Part shown: positions 35,096-45,947 of the stretch, in pieces
Layout of the letters: each line of letters starts with the position of its first letter
Position numbering within the stretch: position 1 is the first letter of the stretch
Assembly (NCBI GenBank): GCA_028753945.1
Contig: JAPNXP010000001.1
Location: 15,614,501 to 15,678,500 of the forward strand
Direction of reading: 5' to 3'
DNA from: Hexactinellida sp. DTS-2022
Lineage: Eukaryota > Porifera > Hexactinellida
Length of the DNA: 64,000 nt
Notes under the pieces: model-generated
What the model saw: the letters and a program-made list of their open reading frames with translations, nothing else
The model's database searches: none
What the model was told of the DNA's origin: nothing
Position numbers and translations under genes: made by a program

Positions 35096-35395
35096 TTCTA
35101 TCTATCAAATTTCTTCCCGCGTATCTCATATTCACCCAATATATGCAATAATACAACAAAAACGAAATAGCTAGATTACTGAATTATAAAAATTTGTACA
35201 AATATTATGGGTTTTTTCAGATATACGTAGATGTAGCAGCAGTTTAAATATTTTCGAAAGTTCTCGTAATTTATGAACATTTTTCTTGAGATTTCAAGGA
35301 ATTTCATGACGATTAGGCCATCAGATTTGTAAATTGTGTTGTAAACTTAATCCACACGTGGTTGCATAGACTAAACGAGAAAAAAATTCAGCATC
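35096..35395. repeat. Partial third copy of the 14.7/44.2-kb repeat segment
   Basis: Matches 14700-15345 (minus the MITE) and 44205-44490, for example TTTCTTCC and ACGAAATAGCTAGATTA. It stops near 35395. The next homologous piece resumes near 37315, with R2 and other repeats between. Confidence 0.75.
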
Positions 35396-35599
35396 GGATC
35401 TAGTATAACAACTTTCTGGAGGATGTAGGCGCAAGGCCATCCGGGATATTTTTAAGAATTTCTTCCAAATTCGAATTAAAACATAATAGTACAGTGTTCT
35501 AATAATTGGCTAATTAATCTTAACTACTTACAAGTATACATGAGTAGAACAAAACTTGGTACTCGTGACTTGACTAATTTTAGCAAAAAATCCAGTTAT

Positions 35600-36840
35600 T
35601 TACTTATCTTATAATTTTTTTTTGTTGGGAATTGATTGAGGAACTGATAAGAGCTGCAGAGTTGAAAGTTGGCAGAGGGGAGGGGAATAATGTTTCTAGG
35701 AACAAGTTCTAATATCTAAGAAAAATATTCATGTCTTCCCTCTCAAAAGGTGTCAAAACTATCAGCTGTTAAGTATGCATTATAGAGAGCCTAAGTGAGA
35801 CTGCAATTTAAATGCCTGAAAAAATAAACACAAATAATTCTGGGTCAATACATTTGACCAATAAAATTAACCCTATAAGTTAGTACTTCAATAGTCCCAT
35901 TAATCGCATAAATAGTCTATTTAGTAAAAGTTAAACTCAAAACCTTTCATTCCACCTTATAAACTCTTCATTTCCAAACTTTTGATTAATTAATCAATTA
36001 GATTTCAGATTTGCTACTCATAAACCCGAAAAAAGATATATTTGTTAGTTAGGAATAAATTTCGTATCAATGACTTTTTTAGCATGAAATAACTTATTAA
36101 TAAATTAATTAATGTATTAATTTACCGAGGATCATGAGCATATATTATTATGATTTAGTATAACCCTAATCTGACTCGGAATGTGAAATTGAAACTGAAA
36201 GTAAATACAATTTCAACTGAAAGTGAAAATGAAAATGGGATTTTTTCTATTTATACTAAAAACCCCAAAGCCGTATTAGGGGTTAATAATTATAAAAGTC
36301 TTTCTTTCTGAAATAAAAAATTTGTCTATTCTAATTAAGAATCAAAATTGTTGAAAATTCACGCGAGGGCCGAAGGCTCGAGAATAAGTTGTGAGAACGC
36401 GCGTAGCGAGGTTGTTCAGCTTAAATATACTGCTTAGGCGGCCACTACATACTGTAAAGTAGAATCTGCTAAAGGTTACTCTATACACGGTAATTTGTAC
36501 ATAGGCTAGCGGACAGCTATTATAATTCCCAAATGATTTCCCTTAATATAATTAACCTGCGAATGAGGCCTTCGAACGTTACGTAACGCTTTAGAGGGGG
36601 AGAAGGATTACGAATGTCACAGATCGTACTTTTTATTCCAAAATGGCAAAAAACGTGACGTAAGGAATGGGATGTATAATTTTTGTTAAATTTCCGTTGC
36701 ACTCCACAATATCTAAATACAACAGGCATAACATTTAAAAGGTATTTGCCATTAATACAAGCGAGGGCCGCAGGCCCGAGTGCAAGTTGTAAGAACGCGC
36801 GTAGCGCGGGCGAGCAGCTTGTATATCATAAAATAATAAT
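35600..36840. repeat. Dispersed repeat R2, copy 2
   Basis: Same block order as 6207-7265. Contains two related GC-rich hairpin segments (about 36365-36425 and 36758-36825). Nothing coding is seen. 36840-36965 ends in GGGAGGGTTGGCAACCCTG, an element end also seen near 43985 and 55581. Confidence 0.55.
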
Positions 36841-37314
36841 ATAGAAACAATTTCCATAAAGCGGAAGTTTGAAAAGTTTGGCGGGAGGTCGGGAGGATGG
36901 GAGAGAAAAAAGGCAAAAAAAGCGGGAGTCTCCCGCCAAAGCGGGAGGGTTGGCAACCCTGATAATATTATTTCAAATGAGCCACTTTTTTGAGCCATTT
37001 ACCTAAGCCACTTTTCGGAAAGATACCTTACTCTCGCACTTGAAATTAGGGGAAACGATTGTCCCCCTCCGGTCCGCTTATTTACAAGTGCGGTCTGGAC
37101 CGGTCCAAATTATCGATTTAACGGTCTCGACTGGTTCATTTGGTTTGGACTCATCCTAGATTGGACAAACGATCAGGCTCCAATCTGTTATTGCCCATGG
37201 TTTACAAGCACATAACTGACATAAGTAATAAGTATCTTATAAACACAAGTGCATATAATTAGCCACTCTACTATGCAGTCTGGAACCGTCCAAATAATGG
37301 ATATAAAACGGTCT

Positions 37315-37889
37315 GGACCGGTCCAGACGATCCAATATTTTGATCATACGGTCTGGACCGTCCAGAAATAATCAATGACGGTCCGGTTCATTAAATTTCC
37401 GGACTGCTGCATCTCTGGTCCCCCTGCATCACAAATCTACTGGAGCAACTGATAACATCGAAGACATGCCTTGTCGCACATTAAATTGTTTGTAGCATCT
37501 TTGTATGTATAGCAATATATTCGCTGTGATTTTGGAAAAGTGATTTTTGAACACAATAGCATGACAAAACCGTTCGACAGCACTTAACTTAAGTATCTGC
37601 ACAAGAATGTTCATGTTGATGTCGAGTGTGTTACTCGTTACAAGTACTTTTCCCCTGAATGATGAATGATAAGTGGCATTTGATTATTCCTTCATAGTAA
37701 AGTTGTTGCTAATAAATTATGTACTTACGTACTTTTACATTTTATGGAGTGGGGAGTTTCAGGCTGCGTACTATTTTTTTTAAATCTCTAGCAATGTCCC
37801 TGCACTATTACAAAGTAGACTCAAAATCTAGGTCCCGTGACCAACCTCTGGCAAGTTAAGTTTTAAGCCTGCGATTCCCAACCTTTTTA
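37315..37889. repeat. Partial third copy of the satellite-proximal segment
   Basis: Matches 15870-16830 and 45140-45720 but lacks the 24-bp satellite and the 16242 MITE. It ends inside the small hAT-like element (CGATTCCCAACC), and the next base pairs match 11950, giving an end-to-start junction. Confidence 0.8.
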
Positions 37890-38671
37890 ACCGTGGTGTA
37901 ATATGTGTAATACGCAATACGTAAGCTAAATATACAGGAATATAGCGAATATACTAAGTACTAGTTGTATGTGGAATATAATGTACAATAATCGTTTTAT
38001 GCGATAGTTAACTTATTTTACAGTTATAATACTATCTCTATCCCTCGTCATGTAATATTATTTTCCGTTCTAAACATACCATTTTTCATTTGTCCTATAA
38101 ATAATAGTCACGTGTAATACGTTATACGCGAAGGAGAATTCACGTATTATAAAACTTTGACTGTACTATATACACACACACACCAGTGTATTATACACCC
38201 ATTTGTAAATACGCTCCTAATCCTGGTATGATCCAATTTTCATACACCTAAATTACAAATTAATGTTACGGAATAGGAGAGGATTCCAAATTTTTGCGTC
38301 CTAAATTCAAATTTTCCAAAAATCATACTCCAAAAAGGAGCGTCGAACGCTCCTGGATAATTCCTCGATGTACACAATAGAACTTGATTAGTATACCCTC
38401 GAAAAGAAAATTTAGTCCGTATTATTCAAGTCTTCGTACTGAGTTGAAACAACACATACATTTAAATTGGCTAACTTTGTTTGTACAAGTAGTACGTACT
38501 AACCCAGTTCTACTGTATTCTCCTGAAAAGAAACACAAATTGAATGTCCCCCGACAACCAACGAGAGTACACTGTAGAGAGTACTCACCCCAAGGAATTA
38601 TCCAGGAGCGCGAGACGCTCCTTTTGGAGCATGATTTTTAGAAAATTTGGAATCCTCTCTTATACCGTAAC

Positions 38672-38838
38672 CAGTACCGTAGCCATCTTTTTTATTCGGG
38701 GGGGGGCAAGGTAATTCCAAACCCATAGTCCTTTGGGTTTTCCACTGATTTGGATTTATATATATATAATTGTAACTAATGAGCAAATATTTCGGGGGGG
38801 GGGCATGGCCCCCTTGGCCCCCCCTGGCTACGCCCCTG
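38672..38838. mobile_element. hAT-like MITE, perfect 8-bp target duplication
   Basis: 167-bp element (ends CAGTACCGTAGCC / GGCTACGCCCCTG) between ACCGTAAC repeats at 38664-38671 and 38839-38846, inserted into an R3 repeat copy. Confidence 0.9.
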
Positions 38839-38926
38839 ACCGTAACATAAATTTGTGATTTAGGAGATGAAAATTGGATCAGACCAGGATTAGAAGTGTA
38901 TTTACAAACGGCTGTATAATACACCA

Positions 38927-39222
38927 GGGTTGCCGTGGGAGTGGAATTTCCATTCCCATAGGATTTCTGTGGGAATTCCCATACCCACGGGAATGGGATG
39001 GGAATTGGAATCAGATTTCCCATATGGGAATTCCCATGTGAATCATTTGCAACTTTCCACACATACAAATAGGCTGCTATAACAATTCAGAAAAACCGGC
39101 TTTGTTCACTTGTATTGATATCCATAAGGGTTTCCTATGGTGATCCCCACAGGGGAAATCTGATTCCCATTCCCGTGGGTATGGGAATCCTCATGGGAAT
39201 TCCCATACCCACGGCAACCCTG
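38927..39222. mobile_element. MITE with CAGGGTTGCCGTGGG ends
   Basis: Inverted ends CAGGGTTGCCGTGGG / CCCACGGCAACCCTG around repeated TGGGAATTCCCAT palindromes. Flanks TAATACAC / TATTACAC give a 7-of-8 target duplication. A shortened remnant is at about 12610-12685 in copy A. Confidence 0.8.
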
Positions 39223-39264
39223 TATTACACAGGTGCTTACCTACGAGATATAAGAGAGACTCAC

Positions 39265-39690
39265 CCCCAGCTCGTGGCAGCTGGCTAGCGCGGTCAGCAG
39301 CTGGAACACAATCCACCTCTTCTCGAGGGGCTCGAGACTCGGCAGCGAGAACATCCTCTCTGCCAGGGAGTACCGCACGAAGGGACGGATGAGGAAGGCT
39401 GCCCTGTCCGACTCCTTCCAGATAGAGAAGGGCAGCAGGTTGGGCACGGGCCCGAGCAGGTCTCGTATCAGAGACAGCTGCTCTTGGTGGTGCTTCAGGG
39501 CCAGGTTGGGATCGTGCTTCACAAGAACTTTCACAACGATAGGACCCTCCGTGTGTCTCCCGCGGACTACTTTGAAGAACCGCGTGGACCCCAGACTCTT
39601 GAGGGGCCGGTCCACCTCTGATAGCTCCGACACGTAGTGCTCCACTGGGAGTATGAGGGAGGGGAGGATGGCAGTGGGCAGGTTACCCAT
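39265..39690 (-). CDS. Duplicate VPS15 exon 1
   Basis: Encodes exactly the same 142 residues as 12722-13147, including MGN start and GTGAGT donor. I see two base differences in the 426-bp exon (CAG/CAA and ACA/ACG codons), both silent. No exon 2 follows within copy B, so on its own it would give a truncated N-lobe. It could act as an alternative distal first exon spliced about 28 kb downstream to exon 2 at 11299, or be a very recent pseudo-exon. Flanking intron sequence has diverged more, mainly by indels. Confidence 0.85.
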
Positions 39691-40122
39691 GGTGCTAACG
39701 CAATATTATACGGGAAAACCTTCAGACAGTGAACACCCTGAGGAGTGACAGTGTGGACCAGTAAAATTTCATTTTTGAGAGGTGTTCACTTTTCATGATT
39801 TATTATAATGTGTGTCTAACTCTAAAACATTGGGAAAATTTTGGGAACCGAGAAAAGGTGTTCATATATTTTGGAGTTGTTAATTTCTTGAAGGCGTTCA
39901 CTTTTGGAGGTTTAGTGTAACAGAGCAATAATTCAGTAAGCTCAGATCTGGACTGGTGTAAGCGCGTTTAGAGAAAAGCTAGTGATTTAGGCCGGGGAGC
40001 CCGAATTAGCTAAGGGGTTTGTGGACTTAAGGTTCGACCCGCACGATGAACAAGGAGCCTAATTCACTGGAATTTGGGCTCGGATTTCGACCCTAAATAC
40101 TAGCGATTTAAGCCATATATTA

Positions 40123-40310
40123 AAAAGTACATACAACATGTAATATAAGTACATACAACATGTAATATAAGTACATACAACATGTAATATAAGTACATAC
40201 AACATGTAATATAAGTACATACAACATGTAATATAAAAGTACATACAACATGATGTAATATAAAAGTAAAAATCTAAAAGTACACATACAACAGGTAATA
40301 TAAAAGTAAA
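40123..40310. repeat. Subterminal 22-bp tandem array, left
   Basis: About eight units of AAGTACATACAACATGTAAT plus AT. The inverse array is at 43653-43835. Confidence 0.9.
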
Positions 40311-40894
40311 ATATTTTATTTTGAAAAGAAAACCTAATCACATGAAGTGAATCAAGGGATCTTCCTTAGGGTCCTCTTTTCTGCAGAGAATACTGAGACA
40401 AAAACAAACATAAAATAAATTAGAACAAATAAATGGCTAACAAGAAATTGCTGAAGATTAAAAGAGCATTGAGCTCCAGGTTTGATACTTCAGGAAGTGT
40501 TCGGAAATATGGAAGAAGTAAAGAAATAATAATGGTAAAATACAATATTATTATAATAAGTTGAAAAGATGGATGGTATCTCAAGAAATTTAGTGGAGAA
40601 AAAAGGGAATGTTGCGAGTTGCGACTGAGTTATTAAGTTAAGGCGAGATGTCCCCGGTGAATCAATTATTTCCTTTGATTATATATGTTTAGCTTAATAG
40701 AAGTAGAGAATTAAAAAGCTCTGCAAGATGTAAGCAAAATAACTTTTGAACAGAGATGTTCGCCCTAAGAATATAAAAATTAGTTCTGGAGTCCAGGATA
40801 TCATTTGTTGAGTGTTATTGAAGCAACTTTTGTGAACATTTTTCAATGTTTGTTTTATGAAGTTTTGATGATAAGTTTATTTTTGATCTTGAAC

Positions 40895-41015
40895 AGTGTT
40901 TGATCTGAAGAAGAAGAGTGTTTGATCTGAAGAAGAAGAGTGTTTGATCTGAAGAAGAGTGTTTGATTCGAAGTGTTTGATTTGAAGAAGAGTTTTTGAT
41001 TTGAAGAAGAGATTA
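40895..41015. repeat. 24-bp tandem repeat 5' of NRF1-like gene
   Basis: Five to six imperfect units of GTGTTTGATCTGAAGAAG(AAGA). Located 110-230 bp before the first ATG of the NRF1-like frame; could be promoter or leader sequence. Confidence 0.75.
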
Positions 41016-41128
41016 TATATAAATTGATTGATTTGAGAATCGATTTGCAAAAGCCAAAAGATTGATTTGATGAATGATGATCCTCCCTTACTATTATCTA
41101 TGATTGATTTGAACTCCTAATTAACTAA

Positions 41129-42476
41129 ATGATTCATGACTGTTCCCTGCCGCGGCGGAAGCAGTTACGATATGACAAATCTTTCTGCTTGCTTCAACTT
41201 AGAACTATACATATTGTCATGCCTCGTATGACAGCAGCCAATGCGAGGCAGATGCTGGCCGCAACATTGAAAAATTTCAGACATGTGACAAGAGAAGCTG
41301 TCGGAGCAGTATTTACATGGAAAGGGAGTTTATCTATATTGGGCACAGCTCAATACCAAAGTTATGTTTCAGATAACAAGGATTCGATATGGCGAAAGCT
41401 GATTACACTACCTGAAAAGAACTTGCCAAAGCCTGACCATGATCTCGAGCTGATGGAGTTGCTACAAGGCGATATAACAACTTATAGCGTCCCAACCCTC
41501 AGAAAACTTGTTTCATGGGTGCTGCAAAAGTACACTGGTATGTGATATAGTAGACTCTAAGTAGAGCATCAGGATTGTACGAACACAATCGGGAGCTTTT
41601 CTGATAATCGAAGAGGGATTTTTCACTATTAATCGGAATTGAGATCGCGATCAATTCTTTTTGCGATCGACTAAACCCTTACAATTAGACTTATGCATGA
41701 CATATGTTAAATATTACAGTTATTTGAGAGTACAGTCAACATCCGCTATTTCCAATGCCCGTTCACTCGAATATTCACTAATTTGAACAAATTTATTTTC
41801 TCGTTGGAAACCCCTCAAATCCGTTCATTAACTTCCGCTATCTTGAACAGATTTTGATTCCCCTGAAGGTTTGAGGTACCGGATGTTGACAATAGTTTAT
41901 CTTATCTCTTATTAATAACTCTCAGGTAAATCACGAAACATTTGGAGCTCTCCTCCACCACCTTGGTGGCTGAAGGATGTCCCCTTCAAGAGCATCTTCA
42001 AAGAAAAATACAATAAAAAAACTTTGCAACAGTTACTACAGTCGTACCAGTCCTTTACGAGCTTTGGGTTGCAAGCAGAGGATCCAACACTAATGGATAA
42101 TATACCTGAGCCAATGGATAATACACCTGAGCCAATGGATAATATCCCCGAGCTAATGGATAATCATACCTATTCTATTTCATCCCAAATATCAACTCAC
42201 TCAGATCCTATACAAGTTGAAGGAGATGTAGACATTGATACATCTAGTGAATCTTTTTCCCCCCAGTTAAGTGAATCTCTCAAAAGGCACCCGGAACAGA
42301 CTTATGATATATCATCCCCTTCACCAAGTATCGCACAATTATGTGGAGTAAAGCCTCTCCTTCCACTTGTGACTATGCCGCCTCGTATTTTGTCCGAAAA
42401 AATTACATCCACTTGCTTATCGGAGCTCGCATCTCCCGACATATTTTTGACAGATGTAACTATCAACGCGTTTTGT
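41129..42476 (+). CDS. NRF1/P3A2/EWG-like DNA-binding protein, two exons, inside a transposable element
   Basis: Exon 1 41129-41537 (an internal ATG at 41219 gives MPRMTAAN) and exon 2 41926-42476, joined by GT-AG with the split codon restoring Gly. Across the junction the product reads LRKLVSWVLQKYTG, then KSRNIWSSPPPPWW and LKDVPF. This layout (leucine-rich helix, K-x-T-G, W, then P-x-WW-x-D-(V/I)-P) mirrors the end of the nuclear respiratory factor 1 DNA-binding region. Exon 2 then has three MDN(I/T)PE repeats and a Ser/Pro-rich tail and ends at a GTAAGT donor, so a further exon is likely but was not found. The element may use it as its own DNA-binding protein, or the gene may be captured. 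Homology is judged from memory of the motif and needs a profile search. Confidence 0.5.
41733..41893. mobile_element. TA-type MITE in NRF1-like gene intron
   Basis: Left end CAGTCAACATCCGCTATTTCC-like after TA; right end CGGATGTTGAC is diverged. Lies between the two exons just before the acceptor. Confidence 0.55.
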
Positions 42477-42837
42477 GTAAGTGTGTGCCCGAGTTTGTTG
42501 AATTTAACTTGCATAATTCGAAATAGCAATGGCTCTATTAGCAAATATTTGTTTTGAAATTAGCATTTAATCATAATTTTGTTCCTATAATAGCACGTTT
42601 GGCTATTAGCAAGCAAATTTCATGCAAAATAGGACTTGCTATTCCCGAACCCAAATTTATTTGCTAAATTTCAGCTGTATCTTACAAGTTAATTCATAGG
42701 AAATTCTAAAGAACAGTTACCCTAAGGTGATAGGGCTACAAGATACAATTCTATCTCAGGTGAGCATTATTAATTACAGCATGCAATCTACTGTTTGCCC
42801 TATCCTGTTTCTATTACAAATTAGTATCAATATACAG

Positions 42838-43017
42838 GTAAACCTCCCAAAGCGGCACCTCCGAGTAGCGGCAACCTCCGAGAAGCGGCACAAAATCATT
42901 CTCCCGATGGGTGCCGCTTTGGGAGTTTTACCTTACGAGCAACCTCCCAAAGCGGCAACCTCCGAGAAGCGGCACAAAATCATTCTCCCGATGGGCGCCG
43001 CTTTGGGAGGTTTACCT
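42838..43017. mobile_element. TA-flanked MITE (pogo-like ends)
   Basis: Ends CAGGTAAACCTCCCAAAGCG / CGCTTTGGGAGGTTTACCTG with TA flanks. The body is an internal direct duplication containing CACAAAATCATTCTCCCGAT twice. Confidence 0.85.
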
Positions 43018-43231
43018 GTACCCGGTTCTTAAATTTTGATTACTATTCGATACCCGGGTATGAATAGCTTCTAACCCGGTATTACATTTTTTCAATGGGA
43101 CATTAAATATTAAATTGAATTCGTAGTCAGCATAATTGTTACCCATTTGGAAATATGCAAAAGACAAATTTCCAATGTATCAGCAGTAGTGGTGGTAGTA
43201 AGACTGCAACTACATGAATCTAATCTCCGTA

Positions 43232-43360
43232 CAGTCGGCCTATTCAACCCCCAGAGCACTAAATACATTAATTATTATCCGCTTAATCCGCTTAACGAAT
43301 ATCCGATATAACGAAGGAATTTACAGGTCCCAAGCACTTTGTTATAACGAGAGTTGACTG
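43232..43360. mobile_element. TA-flanked MITE, relative of 7659-7824
   Basis: Right half (GGTCCCAAGCACTTTGTTAT to GAGTTGACTG) matches the 7.7-kb element; the left end is diverged. Confidence 0.6.
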
Positions 43361-43497
43361 TATACATTTTATCAAATACTTGGGTATAGGGAACAAAAAA
43401 TCGAGAGATGTTAAAAATTTAAGATTCGTCTGACAGCCTACTTAATATGTGGTATGTACTTTTATATTACATGTTGTATGTATGTACATATATTACA

Positions 43498-43652
43498 CAG
43501 GGGTTTTTTTCAAGGCCGATCTTGGTGTAAATTTTGCACCAAGATTTTTTGGAGTTACACCACGATTCGGATCGGCCGCGGCCGCTGTAGTTTTGAGTTA
43601 CACCACGGCCCCGCTGAGTTACACCAAGCTCTCAACCTAAAAAAAACCCCTG
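43498..43652. mobile_element. hAT-like MITE splitting the right 22-bp array
   Basis: 155 bp with ends CAGGGGTTTTTTTCAAGG / CCTAAAAAAAACCCCTG and TATTACA on both sides (43491-43497, 43653-43659). The interior has GAGTTACACCA repeats. Confidence 0.85.
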
Positions 43653-43835
43653 TATTACATGTTGTATGTACTGTTATATTACATGTATGTACTTTTATAT
43701 TACATGTTGTATGTACTGTTATATGACATGTATGTACTTTTATATTACATGTTGTATGTACTTTTATATTTCATGTTGTATGTACTTATATTACATGTTG
43801 TATGTACTTATATTACATGTTGTATGTACTTTTTA
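43653..43835. repeat. Subterminal 22-bp tandem array, right
   Basis: About eight units inverse to 40123-40310. Two further units lie at 43446-43490, before the inserted MITE. Confidence 0.9.
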
Positions 43836-44574
43836 ATACCTCATTTAAGGACCCGCGTTTTACAAACGGTGAGTATATTCTTTTGCATCCTAGAATAACA
43901 ACTACCGAATATTTATGAACATCATTATATAAATATTTGGGATAAGGACAGTTCACTACAGGATAGGTGGACTATACCAGTTATCAGGGATGCCAACCCT
44001 AGACACCAAAAAGCGAGAGGTTTTGCCATTATGGCGGGAGTTTTACCAAAAAAAAAGGGGAGGTCGAAAATGAAAAAAACGGGAGAAAAGCGGGAGACTC
44101 AAAATATGCTATTTCTTTGAATCTATCATCAATAGAACGTTTCAATATCAGTATTTAGTACGTTTGAATATCTACAATTAGGAAACCCTTATTTTTCTAG
44201 TTATATCAATCAAATTTCTTCCTGCTTATCTCGTATTGACCCAATGTATGCAATAATACAACAAAATCGAAATAGCTAGATTAATGAATTATAATTTTTC
44301 TACAAAGTATGTTTTTTTATTAGATATACGTACATAGTATTAGATGTAGCAGATTTAAATATCTTCAAAAATCTAGTAATTTATGGAGATTTTTCTTCTT
44401 GAGATTTCAAGGAATTTCATGACGATTAAAATGTGTTGTAATATTTAATCCACCCGTGGTTGCATAGATCGACATATAAACTAAACGAGAAAATCCGGAC
44501 CGAAAACGTCTGAAATATTCGGTCGGGGGGACCAAAATGCAGACCCGGAGCCCAACAATGCAATGTCTTTCTAA

Positions 44575-45112
44575 GGATCATGATCTGTGTACTTCCTAAG
44601 GATCATGATCTGTGTACTTTCTAGGATCATGATCTGTACTTCCTAAGGATCATGATCTGTGTACTTTCTAAGAATCATGATCTGTGTACTTTCTAAAAGA
44701 TCATGATCTGTGTACTTTCTAAGGATCATGATCTGTGTACTTTCTAAGAATCATTATCTGTGTACTTTCTAAAAGATCATGATCTGTGTACTTTCTAAGG
44801 ATCATGATCTGTGTACTTCCTAAGGATCATGATCTGTGTACTTTCTAGGATCATGATCTGTACTTCCTAAGGATCATGATCTGTGTACTTTCTAAGAATC
44901 ATGATCTGTGTACTTTCTAAAAGATCATGATCTGTGTACTTTCTAAGGATCATGATCTGTGTACTTTCTAAGAATCATTATCTGTGTACTTTCTAAAAGA
45001 TCATGATCTGTGTACTTTCTAAGGATCATGATCTGTGTACTTCCTAAGGATCATGCTCTGTGTACTTCCTAAGGATCATGATCTGTGTACTTCCTAAGGA
45101 TCATGATCTGTG
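44575..45112. repeat. Expanded 24-bp satellite with higher-order structure
   Basis: More than 20 units of the monomer seen five times at 15716-15845. Variant monomers (AAGAATC, AAAAGATC, AGGATC, CATTATC) recur in the same order with a period of about 225 bp (blocks begin near 44593, 44818 and 45041), so blocks of monomers were duplicated together. Confidence 0.92.
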
Positions 45113-45947
45113 TACTTTTTGTTACCTCCCAAATAAGGGATATAACGGTCTGGATCGTCCAATATTTTGATCATACGGTCTGGACCGTCCAGAAATAATC
45201 AATGACGGTCCGGTTCATTAAATTTCCGGACTGCTGCATCTCTGGTCCCCCTGCCTCCCAAATCTACTGGAGCAACTGATAACATCGAAGACATGCCTTG
45301 TCGCACATTAAATTGTTTGTAGCATCTTTGTATGTATAGCAATATCTGTGATTTTGTAAAAGTGATTTTTGAACACAATAGCATGACAAAACCGTTCGAC
45401 AGCACTTAACTTAAGTATCTGCACAAGAATGTTAATGTTGATGTCGAGTGTGAACTCGTTACAAGTACTTTTCCCCTGAATGATGAATGATGCCATGCCC
45501 TGCATTTGATTATTCCACCATATTAAAGTTGTTACTAATAAATTATGTACTTACTTTACATTCTATGGAGTGGGAGTTTCAGGCTGCGTACTATGCTTTT
45601 AAATCTCTAGCAACGTCCCTGCACTATTACAAAGTAGGGTCAAAATTTAGGTCTCGTGACCAACCTCTGGCAAGTAAAGTTTAAGCCTGATTTTGATAGT
45701 TGCGGGCAGCGATTCCCAACCTTTTCAATCGTGGACCCCCTCCCATTGACCGTAATACATCTTATGGAGCCCCTACAGTCGTGGACCCCAAGTTGGAAAC
45801 CACTGCTTTAGGGAATATCTCGCAAGATAAGTTTCCATGTCGTTCTGGGAAATCTGAGCAAACTTTTTATAGCTACAAATTCAAAATGGCAACAAATTCA
45901 TTAAATAAATTATTAATAATATTTAGCAAATTAGAAAATATACTCCT

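Larger units (their letters stand above)
40113..43842 (+). mobile_element. 3.7-kb inverted-repeat element carrying an NRF1-like gene
   Basis: Inserted in copy B: copy A reads continuously across GCGATTTAAGGAC (about 13462). Here ATTTAAG is duplicated at 40106-40112 and 43843-43849, consistent with a TTAA-centred or 7-bp target. Both ends start near TATTAAAAAGTACATAC and carry inverted arrays of about eight 22-bp units (AAGTACATACAACATGTAAT plus AT). The interior has a two-exon gene, a GAAGAAGAGTGTTTGAT array and nested MITEs (41733, 42838, 43232, 43498). No transposase is recognised, so it may be non-autonomous or belong to a family I do not know. Confidence 0.8.

Noticed and set aside
38598-39068. 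156-residue minus-strand frame rich in Pro/Asn
   Set aside because: Spans two MITEs with target duplications; not a gene.
40059-40341. Tyr/Cys-rich repetitive frames (YITCCMYL)
   Set aside because: Translation of the 22-bp subterminal array; the mirrored frames at 43454-43898 have the same cause.
44575-45112. Regular repeats resembling a CRISPR array
   Set aside because: Monomers are contiguous 24-mers without spacers, in a eukaryotic setting; it is a satellite.
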